Assembly (NCBI GenBank): GCA_002007465.1 | Contig: LNAC01001205.1 | Span: 229,617 to 293,616 of the forward strand | DNA: 64,000 nucleotides | Direction of reading: 5' to 3' | Source of the DNA: Ailurus styani | Taxonomy: Eukaryota > Chordata > Mammalia > Carnivora > Ailuridae | Shown: piece after piece, positions 24,172 to 34,373 of the stretch | Position numbering within the stretch: the first letter of the stretch is position 1 | Layout: each line of letters begins with the position of its first letter | The notes under the pieces: model-generated | What the model was told of the DNA's origin: nothing | The model's input: only the letters and a program-made list of their open reading frames with translations | Databases searched by the model: none | Program-made: the position numbers and the translations under genes

Positions 24172-24739
24172 GTAGGTATGTATGTATGTGTTTGTATAGA
24201 TAGATAGATATGATATTTGTCTTTCTCTGTCTGACTTATTTTACTCAGCATAATATCCCCTACGTCCATCTGTGTTGCTGTGAATAGCGAGATCTCACCT
24301 CTTTTTTATGGCTAGTAGTATTCCATTGTGTGTGTATACCACATACATATGTGTATATATGTATATGTAGTAATAATATAGACATACCATATGTATATAC
24401 TACATATACATATATAAATATATACATGTGTGCATATATGATATATGGTAAATGCATTGTATTTGTCATGAACAGTAAGATCTCATTCTTTTTTATGACT
24501 AATATTCCATTTTGTATGTGTGTGTGTATACCACATATGTATGTGTATATATATTTATATATGCATATATAGTGTATATATGTGGCATGTGGTGTAATAT
24601 ATATAGTAATATATAATATATAGTATAATATATAGTAGTAATAATAATATATTATAGTAATATATATGGTAATATATGTAAATCTATACATATATATGTG
24701 TGTATGGTATGTGGTAAGTATGTGGATATATATATGGGT

Positions 24740-24786
<47 letters not shown>
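24172..24786. repeat. TA/TG microsatellite block with inverted L1 pieces
   Basis: Where an ordinary L1 has a short TA/TG stretch, this copy has about 615 bases. It contains tatg, gata, ta and tg repeats, a reversed L1 segment at 24212-24341 and a second shorter reversed segment at about 24451-24535. It closes with a pure (GT)n run (about 24736-24786). Confidence 0.85.
24212..24341 (-). mobile_element. Inverted L1 ORF2 segment inside a sense L1
   Basis: The text 'gacttattttactcagcata', 'tccatctgtgttgctgtgaa' and 'gatctcacctcttttttatg' is the reverse complement of the L1 ORF2 3' region. Its sense counterpart in the same element lies at 24787-24905. The two form an imperfect inverted repeat about 445 bases apart. 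Confidence 0.9.
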
Positions 24787-24788
<2 letters not shown>

Positions 24789-25114
24789 ACACAATGGAAT
24801 ATTAGTTGGCCATGAGATTGAATGAGAATTTGGCATTCGGGACAACATGGATGGGCCTAGAAGGTATTACACTAGGTGAAGTAATTCAGCCAAAGAAAGA
24901 CAAATGCCATATGATCTCACTTACATAAAGAATCTAAAAAACAAAATGAATGAGCAAACAAACAAAAAACAGAAACAAACTCATAAATACAGAGAACGAA
25001 CCGGTCATTGCCAGAGGACAGTGGGGTAGGGGATTGGGTAAAATAGATGAAGAAGATGAAGAGGTACAAACTTTCAGTTAGAAGAGAAATAAGGGAATGA
25101 AAATTACAGTATAG

Positions 25115-25303
25115 GGGGCGCCTGGGTGGCTCAGTTGGTTAAATAGCCACCTTCGGCTCAGGTCATAATCTCAGGGTTATGGGATCGAGTCCCACGTTGG
25201 GCTCCCTGCTCAGTGGGGAGACTGCTTCTCCCTCTACCTCTTTCCCTCTGCTCCAATCTGTACACTCTCTTTCTCAAATAAATAAATAAAATCTAAAAAA
25301 AAA
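25115..25303 (+). mobile_element. CAN-SINE nested in L1 3' UTR
   Basis: The canonical head (ggcgcctgggtggctcagtt) and the blocks ccttcggctcaggtcataat and cagggttatgggatcgagtc are followed by an AAATAAATAAA tail. L1 3' UTR sequence resumes on the far side. The TSD is not clear to me. Confidence 0.95.
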
Positions 25304-25487
25304 AGTAAGCAGAGGAAATATAATGAATAATATTTTAACAAATTTGTGTGGTGAGAGACGGCCACTACCCTTAGAGCAGTGAGCATTACATAATGTATAG
25401 AATTGTCAAATCATTATATTGTGCTCCTGAAACTCATATATCATTGTATATCAAAGATACTTTAATAATAATAATTTTTTAATGGAA

Positions 25488-25545
25488 TTTGGGGTTACTA
25501 CTGGCATTTAGCAGACCAGGGCCAAGGAGGTTAAAAGTCATGCAA
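25488..25545 (+). mobile_element. Possible MER5A fragment
   Basis: 'ggggttactactggcattta' followed by 'agaccagggccaaggaggtt' resembles the centre of MER5A, a short hAT-Charlie element. The match is brief, so this is tentative. Confidence 0.35.
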
Positions 25546-26589
25546 TTCACAGACCTGTGCTAATGAAAGAAGGGTTGAGAGAGAAAAAGAAGGCCTCTTA
25601 AATACTTCTTTTAATACCAGCCATTTACCAGATGCTGCAGTTGGAACTGAACGTATATAATCTAACTGAGTCTTTAAAACAAGTTATGAACTCTTCCATC
25701 AGATATAGAAATAGCTCTCCCATTGAGAGATTCTTCGGAGTCTAAATCAAAGTCCATCACCAGATTCTTTCCAATGGACCAGGCATGTCTCTCAAATCGG
25801 TGCCCAAAATTGGCTAAGAAAAGATTTCCCAGACCATTTAGGTTTTTTTTTAAAGTATGTAAGGGGAATCATCTGCTTTCCCCACCATTTCAACAAGAAA
25901 CACTGAAACATCAAACAACCAAGAACAAAATCTCAAACTAAACGATGGTCAGTATGAGATGGGTTTAGTGTTATGAAAAGCTCTCTGGGTTATTCGTTTT
26001 TCTCACTCCAACCCAGAACACTGACAGCCTCATCATGGTCCATGTTCCATCTGTGCACCAGCATTCAGTGACCACTGACCTAAACATCTTGGGCAATTTG
26101 ATCTTGGCAAGACTTCTTCTTAAAGAATAAGGTAAAAAGTCAAAGACTAATTCATAGTTCAGGGAATGCAGAAACATCCCAAACAAGTGACCCTGAGGGA
26201 GTTGGGTGGGAATGACAAAAGGCAAAAAGCAAGTAGCCATCTTTGAAAAAAAGGATATCTAGGGTTCCCTGGAGCTTTCGTCTACTTTTTAATAGGATTA
26301 TTAGAATTAGAAACCTATCCTCTGGAAAATTCACTCCTTAGGAGTACTGTTTTCTTCTTTCTACACCTTGTCAAAAGCTTAAAGGCTTTTCTCTGACTAG
26401 CGGTCTTTTGTGATTTCCATTGGGCTTTCCTTCTTTCTTTCTGCCCTTTTGTTCTTCTCTCCTCCCCTCTACATAATAGCAACGTTTTCTTGGTCATCTT
26501 GTAGTAGTCTTCTGGCACACCAGCAGCTTCTTAGAACTAACTGCAGTTTGTGAAAACAGTCAGTCAAGGCTACTGGCAGTAGTGGTAGA
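25546..26589. other. Unassigned sequence, no gene
   Basis: Unique-looking DNA. Short frames on both strands have no domain. Confidence 0.4.
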
Positions 26590-26775
26590 ATATATTAGCA
26601 GAAGAACAAAGAGTCCATAGGGTTCAGAATAAGTGGGGAATCCTGGTTTTGAATCCCAGCTAGAGTACTTTTTTGTGGTTGTTACCTAACCTCTTTGAGC
26701 CTCAGCTTCCTTATCTACAAGATGTGCTTAGCATTATCCAGCTCACTAGGATGAAGAGGAAATAATTGTATATGT
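26590..26775 (+). mobile_element. MIR SINE, sense
   Basis: 'ctggttttgaatcccagcta' (start of core), 'ctaacctctttgagcctcag', 'cttccttatctacaagatgt' and 'ctcactaggatgaagaggaa' are in MIR order. Confidence 0.85.
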
Positions 26776-27374
26776 CTAGTATAAGTTGCTTTCAAGAAAT
26801 GGTAGCTTCTTCTTCATCTCCCTTTTCCCTCCCTTCAGGATTTGTGAGGAGTATTCTGCCATTTGCCTATCTGGGAGGTCTTTTCAGGGCTTTTAATTTT
26901 TTCATCTCCTGTCACTATATGCTCCCTGTGAGAGAAGATAGGCAAGCTACAGTCCAGGCAATCAACCAAGACCTACTGTTTTGCATAAATAATTTTCAAA
27001 CGCAGCTAACAATGCACAGCCTGCTTCTTCTTGCCTTTTAGATATGTTCCTAGATGAAAGAACCTCAGCTTCAGTTCAGCATCCTAAATGAACAATTTTT
27101 AAGGGCTCGTCTGACTGGAAAAAAAAGATCAAACTGGGAAGAATTCAATATGATTTTATCTAGATTGATGTAACTTGGGATTTTCCTGTTTGTTGGGATT
27201 GGGTGTTGCTCTTGTTTTCTTGAGGTTGTTTTTTTATTTTTGGATATTGAATAAAAGCTCATACAAAAGAAGTACTCATTAATTCATTGTAAAGGAACTA
27301 ATTCTTTTCTTTTGGCCTGTATTTTTCCTAAAGGAACAGTAAATCGATAGCCACTTCTTACAGAGAAGCAGTAA
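26776..27374. other. Unassigned sequence, no gene
   Basis: A 91-codon frame (26766-27041) begins in the end of the MIR and has no recognisable domain. I regard it as chance. Confidence 0.4.
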
Positions 27375-27600
27375 ATCTTGGTAGTAAGCCAGATTGTGGG
27401 TTTAAATGACAGTTCTGCTACTTACTATCTGACTGTTAAAACTATTCAATTTCTCTGTGCCTAGATTTTCTCACCTGTATAATAGGACAATAATATTTAC
27501 CTAGGATGTCATTGTTAGGAATCAAAAATCAATACAAGGGAAATATTTAGGACATTGTTAGGTACATAGTATGCACTCAGAGATTATGACTATTTTTAGT
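27375..27600 (+). mobile_element. MIR SINE, sense, nearly full length
   Basis: 'ggtttaaatgacagttctgc', 'tacttactatctgactgtta', 'tctctgtgcctagattttct' and 'aggtacatagtatgcactca' follow the MIR consensus order. Confidence 0.87.
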
Positions 27601-27604
27601 TAGC

Positions 27605-27720
27605 AGCTTTTCAACAATTAGTGAGTACCTACTAAGTGTTAGGCACAGCCTTAGAGACTATGAAAGATTAAAAAAAATAGATTGCCATCTCTGCTTTCAG
27701 AGATATTATTTAAGGAAAAG
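27605..27720 (-). mobile_element. L2-like fragment, antisense
   Basis: 'gtgagtacctactaagtgtt', 'aggcacagccttagagacta' and 'tgccatctctgctttcagag' fit the reverse of the L2 3' end. Confidence 0.5.
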
Positions 27721-27744
27721 GGGAACTGTTGGAGAATGTTGATT

Positions 27745-27890
27745 AGCTTACAAAGCACTTCCCACAGGCAAGTGATACAATTATTACTATCCTTGTTATT
27801 CTGCACATGCATAATGGGAGGCTTACCTTAAGTGTCTTGCCCAATGTTACTTAACTAGAGAGCATCAAACCAACATTCTTTCTAGGATCT
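27745..27890 (-). mobile_element. MIR SINE, antisense
   Basis: 'acaattattactatccttgt', 'taagtgtcttgcccaatgtt' and 'cttaactagagagcatcaaa' resemble reverse MIR. Confidence 0.6.
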
Positions 27891-28339
27891 GAGACTCCAA
27901 AAATTCATGCTGTTTCACTTCCAGCACATTGTGGCTCACAAAATGTCTCAGAGAATATCTCACTTTCCTTTACCTTGTTAAGAATTTAGTTGGTGTCCAA
28001 TAATCCAAGTGAAGCCATAACAGTTATGCAGAGAGGATCTTTATCCCCAGTTGTGTGGAGCTCAATAGCCCAGGGCATTCTTCCACTTCAGGGTGGAGCA
28101 CCTGGCAACAGAGACATTGCCTTGTCTGGAACCACTGTCAAAAGCCTTCCTTGCTCACATGAGTCTGAAATTGCAATCAACTTTCTAAAGGAGCATTAAA
28201 AGCTTTGGATCGATATTGAGATTGAATAATTGAACCTTTAAATGGTTCCTGTCTATGGGAACAAATGTATTTACTGATGATAGCAGAAAAAACACCATAA
28301 TAAAAGAGGCAAGATTCATGTGCTCTTTCTTTTGGTATC

Positions 28340-28440
28340 CCCACCTAATGCTTTCACCATCATAACAATCCCAGTGTCTAGCACACTGCCTGGTACATGG
28401 TAGGCACTCAACAGATATTTGTTGGATGAATGAATGACTC
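28340..28440 (+). mobile_element. L2 LINE 3' end, sense
   Basis: The text 'cagtgtctagcacactgcct', 'gtacatggtaggcactcaac' and 'gatatttgttggatgaatga' is the classic L2 3' terminus with its ATGAATGA end. Confidence 0.88.
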
Positions 28441-28544
28441 TGTCCATTTTCAATACTAACTATTAAAAAAGTCTTGAAAGTCAGTTTTTGACATTTATTA
28501 AAATGAGAAAACTGGTCAACTTCTAAGAATACTTCATAGAATTG

Positions 28545-28764
28545 AGGTCCCTAGGTGGCACAGTTGGCTGAGTAGCTGACTCTTAGTTTTAGCTCAGGTC
28601 ATGATCTCAGGGTCCTGGGCTCGAGCCCCATGTCAGGGTCCATGCTCAGAGCATAGTCTGCTTGGGACTCTTTCTTCCTCTGCCCTCTACCCCTGCCTGC
28701 TCACACATGCGTGTTCTCTCTCTCTCTCTCTCAAAATAAAATAAAATAATAAAATAAAATCTTT
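28545..28764 (+). mobile_element. CAN-SINE, older copy, left of a nested pair
   Basis: The head 'aggtccctaggtggcacagt' and block aggtcatgatctcagggtcc are followed by an AAAATAAAATAA-type tail. Its TSD (aagaatacttcatagaattg, 28525-28544) reappears at 29029-29048 with two differences, on the far side of the next SINE. The second SINE therefore inserted at this element's tail/TSD junction. Confidence 0.92.
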
Positions 28765-28780
28765 TAAAAAACAAGAATAC

Positions 28781-29020
28781 AGGGTGCCTGGGTGGCTCAG
28801 TCAGTTAAGCATCTGCCTTCAGCTCAGGTCATGATCCCAGGGTCCTAGGATCAGGCCCAACTTTGGGCTCCCTGCTCAGTAGAGCACCTGTTTTCTCCCT
28901 CTGCTTACTGCTCTGCCTACTTATCTCTCTATCTCTCTGTCAAATAAATAAATAAAATCTTAAAGAAAACAAACCATTCCTCAAAAGAGAATAACATTTA
29001 AAAATAATAATAATAAAAAA
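28781..29020 (+). mobile_element. CAN-SINE, younger copy, right of a nested pair
   Basis: The head agggtgcctgggtggctcag and full body are followed by a tail that includes an unusual non-SINE segment (cattcctcaaaagagaataa) and AAT repeats. A perfect 16-base TSD (taaaaaacaagaatac) lies at 28765-28780 and 29021-29036. Confidence 0.94.
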
Positions 29021-29270
29021 TAAAAAACAAGAATACTTTGTAGAATTGCAATGGTTCCTAATCTAATCCTAATTCTAATTCTAATCTGCTTTACTTTTTC
29101 TTTTTTTAACTGTGAAGAGGGAAGTAGCCAGGCACAACTTGAAGCCATGGAAGAGGTCTCTGCAAGCCTGGGGTTCAGTCCAAGCCTTATGCCTGCATTG
29201 TTTTGTGACATAGAATGTGTTAACACATCCTCTTCAGATCTTGGTTTTCTATTTTGTAAGAGCTAGACTA

Positions 29271-29320
29271 GGTTACTAGTCTAGCTAGTAACCAGGTAAT
29301 CAGTCTAACTAGTAATCAGG
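29271..29320. repeat. Short palindrome and tandem duplication
   Basis: Arms ggttactag (29271-29279) and ctagtaacc (29285-29293) form a perfect 9-base inverted repeat with a 5-base loop. A 24-base unit starting agtctagctagtaacc (29278) is repeated with changes from 29302. Confidence 0.75.
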
Positions 29321-29523
29321 TCTCACTATTTGTGCATTTAAGTGTAACTTCTATAGTTATGTGACCTGAAAATTAGAATGAAAAAAAGTCTGATGAAGGT
29401 GAGATAGGCAGACATTGCCCTGTGCATCTCTATCCTTCATAGGTGACCTCTCTCAGAGCTTGCTCTGTCCTGATGAAAGTCCTTGCGCATTAAAACTTGC
29501 CCTCAAAAAAGGTGTCAGTTCTG

Positions 29524-29712
29524 TGGCACCTGGGTGGCTCAGTCACTTACGTGTCCAACTCTTGATTTCAGCTCAGGTCACAATCTCAGGGTCATGGAAT
29601 CGAGCCCCACATTGGGTTTCACGCTCCGTGCAGAGTCTGCTTGTCCCTTTCCCTCTGGTCCCCCCCTGCTCACGCATTCTCTCTCTCTCTCTCAAGTAAA
29701 TAAACTCTACCC
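29524..29712 (+). mobile_element. CAN-SINE, intermediate age
   Basis: The head 'ggcacctgggtggctcagtc' and blocks gctcaggtcacaatctcagg and ggaatcgagccccacattgg are present, followed by a CT-rich run and an AAGTAAATAAA tail. I found no clear TSD. Confidence 0.92.
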
Positions 29713-29728
29713 CAGAAAAAGTTTTCAT

Positions 29729-30249
29729 TTAATATTAGTTATCATTTGCTGCATAATAAATTACCCCAAAAGTTAATGGCTTAAAACAACAAACACTTAG
29801 CATTCTCACCTTTTCTGTGGGTGTAGAATCTGGGCACTAACTTAGCTGAGTGCTTCAGGCTCGAGGTCTCTCATGAGGTTGCACTCAAACTGTTGGCTTG
29901 GGCTGCAGTCATGTCAAGCTCAACTGAGGCTGAAGAATCTGCTTCCAAGCTCACTCATTTCACTGTTGGGAGGCCTCACGTTCTTGCTCTGGGGACTTCT
30001 GTATAGGCTGAGTGCTGTTATGACATAGCAGCTGGTGGTCCAAGAAGGAAAGCAAGAGACTGCCCAAGACAGAAGCCGTGGTCATTTGATAACTATCCCT
30101 GAAAATGACATGCCATCACTTCTGCCATATTCTGTGTGTTAGAATCAGGTCAACAAATCCAGCTCACACTCCGGTGTTGGGGATTTCACAAGAGTGTGAA
30201 TACCAGGAGCCAGGACCATAGGTGGTCATCTTAGAGACTGCCTAGCACA
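29729..30249 (-). mobile_element. MLT1-type MaLR solo LTR, antisense
   Basis: On the minus strand the LTR begins near 30249 (reverse of ctgcctagcaca) and ends near 29729 with the motif that reads here as 'aataaattaccccaaaagtt', 'taatggcttaaaacaacaaa'. Other words: 'catgccatcacttctgccat', 'gggatttcacaagagtgtga' and 'ataccaggagccaggaccat'. Near full-length LTR without internal region. MaLR elements are non-autonomous relatives of ERVL. Confidence 0.85.
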
Positions 30250-30299
30250 GCTATCATTTACACACTAGCATGAACTTTAGATATTTGTGTTAATCAGGG

Positions 30300-30621
30300 T
30301 GTCGTAGTGTGTTTAGCCTGCTATAACAGAATACCACAGACTGGGTAACTTATAAACAGCAGAGATTTATTTCTCATGGTTCTGGATGATAGAAGTTCAA
30401 GATCAAGGTTTCAGCATTGTTAGGGGAGTGCCCTCGGGTTACAGAGTTCCCATTGCATCCTCACATGGTAGAAGGGCAAGGGAGCTCTCTCAGGCCTCTT
30501 TTATTTTTATATTCTCATTCATCAATCACCTCCCAAAAGGCCCCACTTCCTCCTACCATCACCCTGATATTAGGATTTCAATAGATGAATTTAGGGAGAA
30601 CACAAATACTCAGACAATATT
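30300..30621 (-). mobile_element. MaLR LTR (MST/MLT1 type), antisense
   Basis: Reverse LTR words: 'ctgctataacagaataccac', 'tttatttctcatggttctgg', 'tcctcacatggtagaagggc', 'gggagctctctcaggcctct', 'tcacctcccaaaaggcccca' and 'aggatttcaatagatgaatt'. It lies 50 bases from another antisense MaLR LTR of a different type, so they are separate insertions. Confidence 0.88.
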
Positions 30622-31130
30622 TGTTTTAATTGTGGGATGCCAGCCTCTGTCCACTCCACAAGGAATTTAAGCATATTCCTTGAATGCAGGGCAGAAGTTA
30701 AATGATAAGCCAGAAAATAATGTGGAAATGGGGACAGGGAGGATAAGGTTCCTACTAAAAGTGAAACCATAGCCATATTTAAGAATCCTACCATATGCTA
30801 ATAACCATGGTAGGCACCAAGCAGATAAAGGTATATATAATCGAGTTGCCTTCCCCAAGGTAAAATGTATTTGCTCTTGTTTGCTTCCCACAAACCTCCA
30901 CAACCCCACAAAGAGAATTAACTGAAAAAAATTTCCCAACCTATTTGAAGACTAGAGGTAGAATATTATAGTGAATGGAACACAGATCTCTTGCAGCATC
31001 CTAGTGGCGAGTACATCATTTAACTTCTCTAAGATTCCTCGTGTGAAGGAAAATGGTGTTACCATCCAGGCGGTCTCTTTCACAGACATATGGTATACAG
31101 TTATTTCTGAGAAAGGGCTTTAAAAATTAG
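30622..31130. other. Unassigned sequence, no gene
   Basis: Nothing recognisable is present between the MaLR LTR and the next SINE. Confidence 0.4.
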
Positions 31131-31137
31131 AACACCA

Positions 31138-31256
31138 GGGGCATCTGGCTGGCTCAGTCAGTGGAGCATATAACTCCTGGTCTCGGAGTTGTGAGTTCGA
31201 GCCCCCCGTTTGGTAGAGAGATTACTTAAAAAATAAAATCTTTTCAAAAAAATGTA
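31138..31256 (+). mobile_element. CAN-SINE, short older tRNA-like type
   Basis: This short form has the tRNA-like head (ggcatctggctggctcagtc), a B-box-like 'ggagttgtgagttcgagccc', then directly 'agagattacttaaaaaataa' and the tail, without the CT-rich body of the longer copies. The TSD aacacca lies at 31131-31137 and 31257-31263. Confidence 0.92.
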
Positions 31257-31434
31257 AACACCATTCAAATTTACAAATATAATTATATGATTTTTCTTGG
31301 GGCACTGTGAGAAAGGCAATTATTGACCTCTCCCCATTTTTCAACAGATGTGTGCAAACTCAGTCATTGGACACCTACAGAAACAAGTCATTCTTACTGA
31401 AATGTGTGAGCCCATCAACAGGGCTCCACTGTTC

Positions 31435-31860
31435 AGGATTGCCTAAATTGTGCTTTGGTAACAAACAATCCCCCAAATCTGTATGGCTTGAAACCAGAAA
31501 GCATTCTTTTTCTCTCACACTCTATGTTCCTCCCGGGCTGACTAATGCTCTGCTCTGCATCATATCAATTGGATGAGTCCTGGACTAATGAAGAACAGAA
31601 ATGCACAGTGGCTCTTAAGTGACCCAGAAGTGGCACACACCATTTCCCCTTTCACTATATTGTCTAAGAGGAGTCTTATGATGGTCCAGACTAATTTCAG
31701 AGGGTAGAGAGTCAATCTTCTCCTGGCCCCAGGAAGGGATGGATGTTCATTGTAGGTATCAGGAAGCAGCAATAACATCTTCCACATTGCCTTCTAGGAA
31801 AGCAGAGAGCTTATTCAAGCTGTGAGAGACAATGAATTTGTGACAGAGTTCTAATTTGTA
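31435..31860 (-). mobile_element. MaLR/MLT-like LTR, antisense, degenerate
   Basis: 'ctttggtaacaaacaatccc' followed by 'ccaaatctgtatggcttgaa' is the reverse of an LTR 3' end like those at 29729. The rest (for example 'gacccagaagtggcacacac') fits an old LTR. The left boundary and subfamily are uncertain. Confidence 0.55.
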
Positions 31861-32344
31861 AGCAAAGCCCTCTTACTTATGAATCATCTAAGATGACTTC
31901 TTCTGTAAAATGAGTGATTATACCAAACTATTTTTTATTTTAGAGAAACACAGGTTTATTAGGCAGTCTTACCATCACCACTTCCAGCACTACATCCTGA
32001 ACTCCTGTTTTCACAGAGAAGTGGTCCTCTGTGCGCAACTGTGAATTTTCTTGGGACGTGAGTACTTTCTTGGGACACTGGTAAATGGAAAGATGTGATT
32101 GGCTTAAGGTCAAGTTTAGTCAATGCTTACAAGTTTCTATTTGCAAGGTTAATGATGTAGCACCTTCTAATTTAGCAACACTGAAACTTCTTATAAATTT
32201 GTTAGTTCAGTTGCATCTGGTTTAGATCAGCCTTCAAAACACAGACTACTCACACTCCCTCCCCAGGCTTCTTCTGCTTTGGATTTCTACCACCATGCTA
32301 ATCCACATGAACCCCAAGTGAAGCCTCCATTCGTTCTGGCTTCT
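31861..32344. other. Unassigned sequence, no gene
   Basis: Unique-looking DNA with no recognised repeat or exon. Confidence 0.4.
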
Positions 32345-32440
32345 TGTCCAAGTTCTGCTATTAACTGACTGCACTGCTTGGGGAAAGCTGTTCCACCTCT
32401 CCAGGGCTTATCTCTAAAACGAGGGAGCTGGCTGGCAGAA
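32345..32440 (+). mobile_element. MIR fragment, sense
   Basis: 'aagttctgctattaactgac', 'gctgttccacctctccaggg' and 'cttatctctaaaacgaggga' match the MIR core in order. Confidence 0.6.
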
Positions 32441-33194
32441 CTCCTTCCAGCTACAACTGCTTATGGTTCTAAGTCAGCTGTGCAGCTAGAGAGAGCCTTT
32501 GTGTGTTTCCTCCTTTCCCCCGAGTTGATCAGCAAGGGAAGGAGCTCTCTCAGCAAAGGCAAGGCCCCCTAACATACAACAGAATGCCTTTGAAGATGAC
32601 TTATGTTTCAGCACCTCTCAATCTATTATGTCCTGGGCTCCGTGCTTGTCAGTTTTGGGGTCCAGAACCTCGGCAGCCAAGTGTAATTTACACACATGGA
32701 CCTTTTGATACCTTGGTCCTGACTTAAAACAAAGAAGATAATACTCAGAAGTTGAAAATTATTCCTCTGATTATGACAGGACAGTCTTAAGAGGTTTTGC
32801 TGTGGTGGTGATTTGCTGATCTTAAGCATGGGTAAAGAAAGTCACTGTTATGACTTTTAATTGTTTATTCTCCTAAAAACTTTTTCTACCCACACATGTC
32901 ATATTGATGGATTCAAACATTTTGGAGCACTTGTCTAGAAGAATGGTCATACATATATATGGTTTTGTTGACATGAGGTCACGGGAGAAATTATTTTTGT
33001 AGAAGAAAAATGCTTTTGGGGTGCTCAAAGATAAATAGCTTTCTAAAAAGTGGCTTCAGGGACAAGTTAATGTTTTGCTTGGAAATGTCTGCAACACCTA
33101 GAAAATGGTTGCTCTCAGATGCACAGTCGTTCATGAATTTTCTGGGTAACTTGGAAAGTCTAAATATTTTGGAGTCCCATCCATTTTGAGTTGA
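32441..33194. other. Unassigned sequence, no gene
   Basis: No repeat family or exon is recognised. Confidence 0.4.
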
Positions 33195-33330
33195 GCCATA
33201 GTGACCGAGTAAACTTGAACAAGTTACACTGACTCTCTGAGCCTCAGTTTCTTTCTCAACAAAATGAAAAGAATACCTCCCTAACCAGTGTTTGCAAATA
33301 GTAAAGAAATGAACATAAGTAAAACTCAGA
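33195..33330 (+). mobile_element. MIR SINE, sense
   Basis: 'cttgaacaagttacactgac', 'tctctgagcctcagtttctt', 'ctcaacaaaatgaaaagaat' and 'acctccctaaccagtgtttg' are in MIR order. Confidence 0.82.
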
Positions 33331-33844
33331 GTATAGAGATGACACATGACAGACGACCAACATCTTCATTCACACCGAACTGTCAGGGTAAGCTGTGTAT
33401 CGTGAGATGAGGTTTGCAATACTACACATGCAGCACATTCCAAGCATGAATGAAAATATTAGGTCAGGCATTTAAAGAACAGGAAAGGAAAAAGGATACC
33501 TTAATTTAGGCAACTATATTTTATGAGTTAAGACAGACCATGTCTTTGGATTTTGTCACAATTTAACTAGAGGGTTTAAGCTCCCTATTGATCACTGTGT
33601 GAATAATATTCATTTCTGTTTTACTTTGTTCTCTGTACACAGAGCAACAGTCTATGACTTGACCAGAGAGGGAAGGGATGTGAAACATCTATGTTTTCAA
33701 TGTACCCTGACCTTAGGCAGGCCAGAATGAAAAAGAATGCATACATGACTCTTTTTATAAATTTTTAATTGTTTACATTTTGCCCCATTTCTGATTTATT
33801 CAAAAGTAAATTGGAGACATTTTGTGCTTTACCACTACCAAGGG
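33331..33844. other. Unassigned sequence, no gene
   Basis: Nothing recognised. Its right edge abuts an LTR fragment and may itself be decayed LTR. Confidence 0.35.
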
Positions 33845-33980
33845 AACATGACCTTGCCAACACCTTGACATCAGCCCAGTGAAACTGATTTCAGATTTCT
33901 GGAAACATAAGACAATAAATGTGTGTTATTTTAATGTACCAAAGTTGTGGTAATTTGTGACAGCAGTCACAGAAAACTAA
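33845..33980 (+). mobile_element. MLT1-type LTR, 3' fragment, sense
   Basis: 'cttgccaacaccttgacatc', 'cataagacaataaatgtgtg' (with its polyadenylation signal AATAAA), 'ccaaagttgtggtaatttgt' and 'cacagaaaactaatatag' are the standard 3' end of an MLT1 LTR. The 5' part is missing or too diverged. Confidence 0.85.
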
Positions 33981-34150
33981 TATAGTCCATATTAAAAATA
34001 TTTGTCCAGAGAGTAAAAAAAAATTTATAAAGAACTTGAGCAGTTTATACTCAAAGAGCAAACATTTCACACCATCATTCAAGTAATAACTCTGAGGATT
34101 ATCCTTCCAGTAGATCTGAACTAGGCCATACATTATTGTATACTTTTAGC

Positions 34151-34373
34151 GTTTTTATTTATTTTTATTTATTTATTTATTTTAGATTTTATTTATTTAT
34201 TTGACACAGAGAGAGAGAAAGCACAAGCCGGGGGAGCAGCAGGCAGAGGGAGAAGCAAGCTCCCCACAGAGCAGGGAGCCTGATGTAGGGTTCCATCCCA
34301 GGACCCTGGAATCATGACCTGAGCCGAAGGCCAACACCTAACTGACTGCTGACTGAGCCACCCAGGTGCGCCT
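34151..34373 (-). mobile_element. CAN-SINE, antisense
   Basis: The reverse complement runs from (TTTA)n tail and 'gattttatttatttatttga' to the head 'gagccacccaggtgcgcc'. A small extra copy of gactgct sits just before the head (near 34345). I found no convincing TSD. Confidence 0.93.

Larger units (their letters stand above)
22989..25485 (+). mobile_element. L1 LINE, 5'-truncated, ORF2 3' end plus 3' UTR
   Basis: The sense order is clear. 'aaatggaacaggatagagaa' starts the C-terminal part of ORF2 downstream of the reverse transcriptase domain. 'caataaatggtacttggaaa', 'gctttgcacagcaaaaggaa' and 'gtccatcaatagatgaatgg' follow. After a rearranged block come 'acaacatggatgggcctaga', 'atgatctcacttacataaag' and a 3' UTR ending 'attgtatatcaaagatactt'. 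Many stops and indels make it non-functional. Two SINEs are nested at 23255 and 25115, and 24172-24786 is rearranged. Confidence 0.96.

Noticed and set aside
24260..24790. 176-codon histidine/threonine/tyrosine-rich frame on the minus strand
   Set aside because: It is a translation of CA and TA microsatellites and inverted L1 pieces, not a gene.
31138..31256. Possible tRNA gene (tRNA-like head with B-box-like sequence)
   Set aside because: The tRNA-like part is followed by a SINE tail and flanked by a TSD, and it lacks a full cloverleaf, so it is a SINE.
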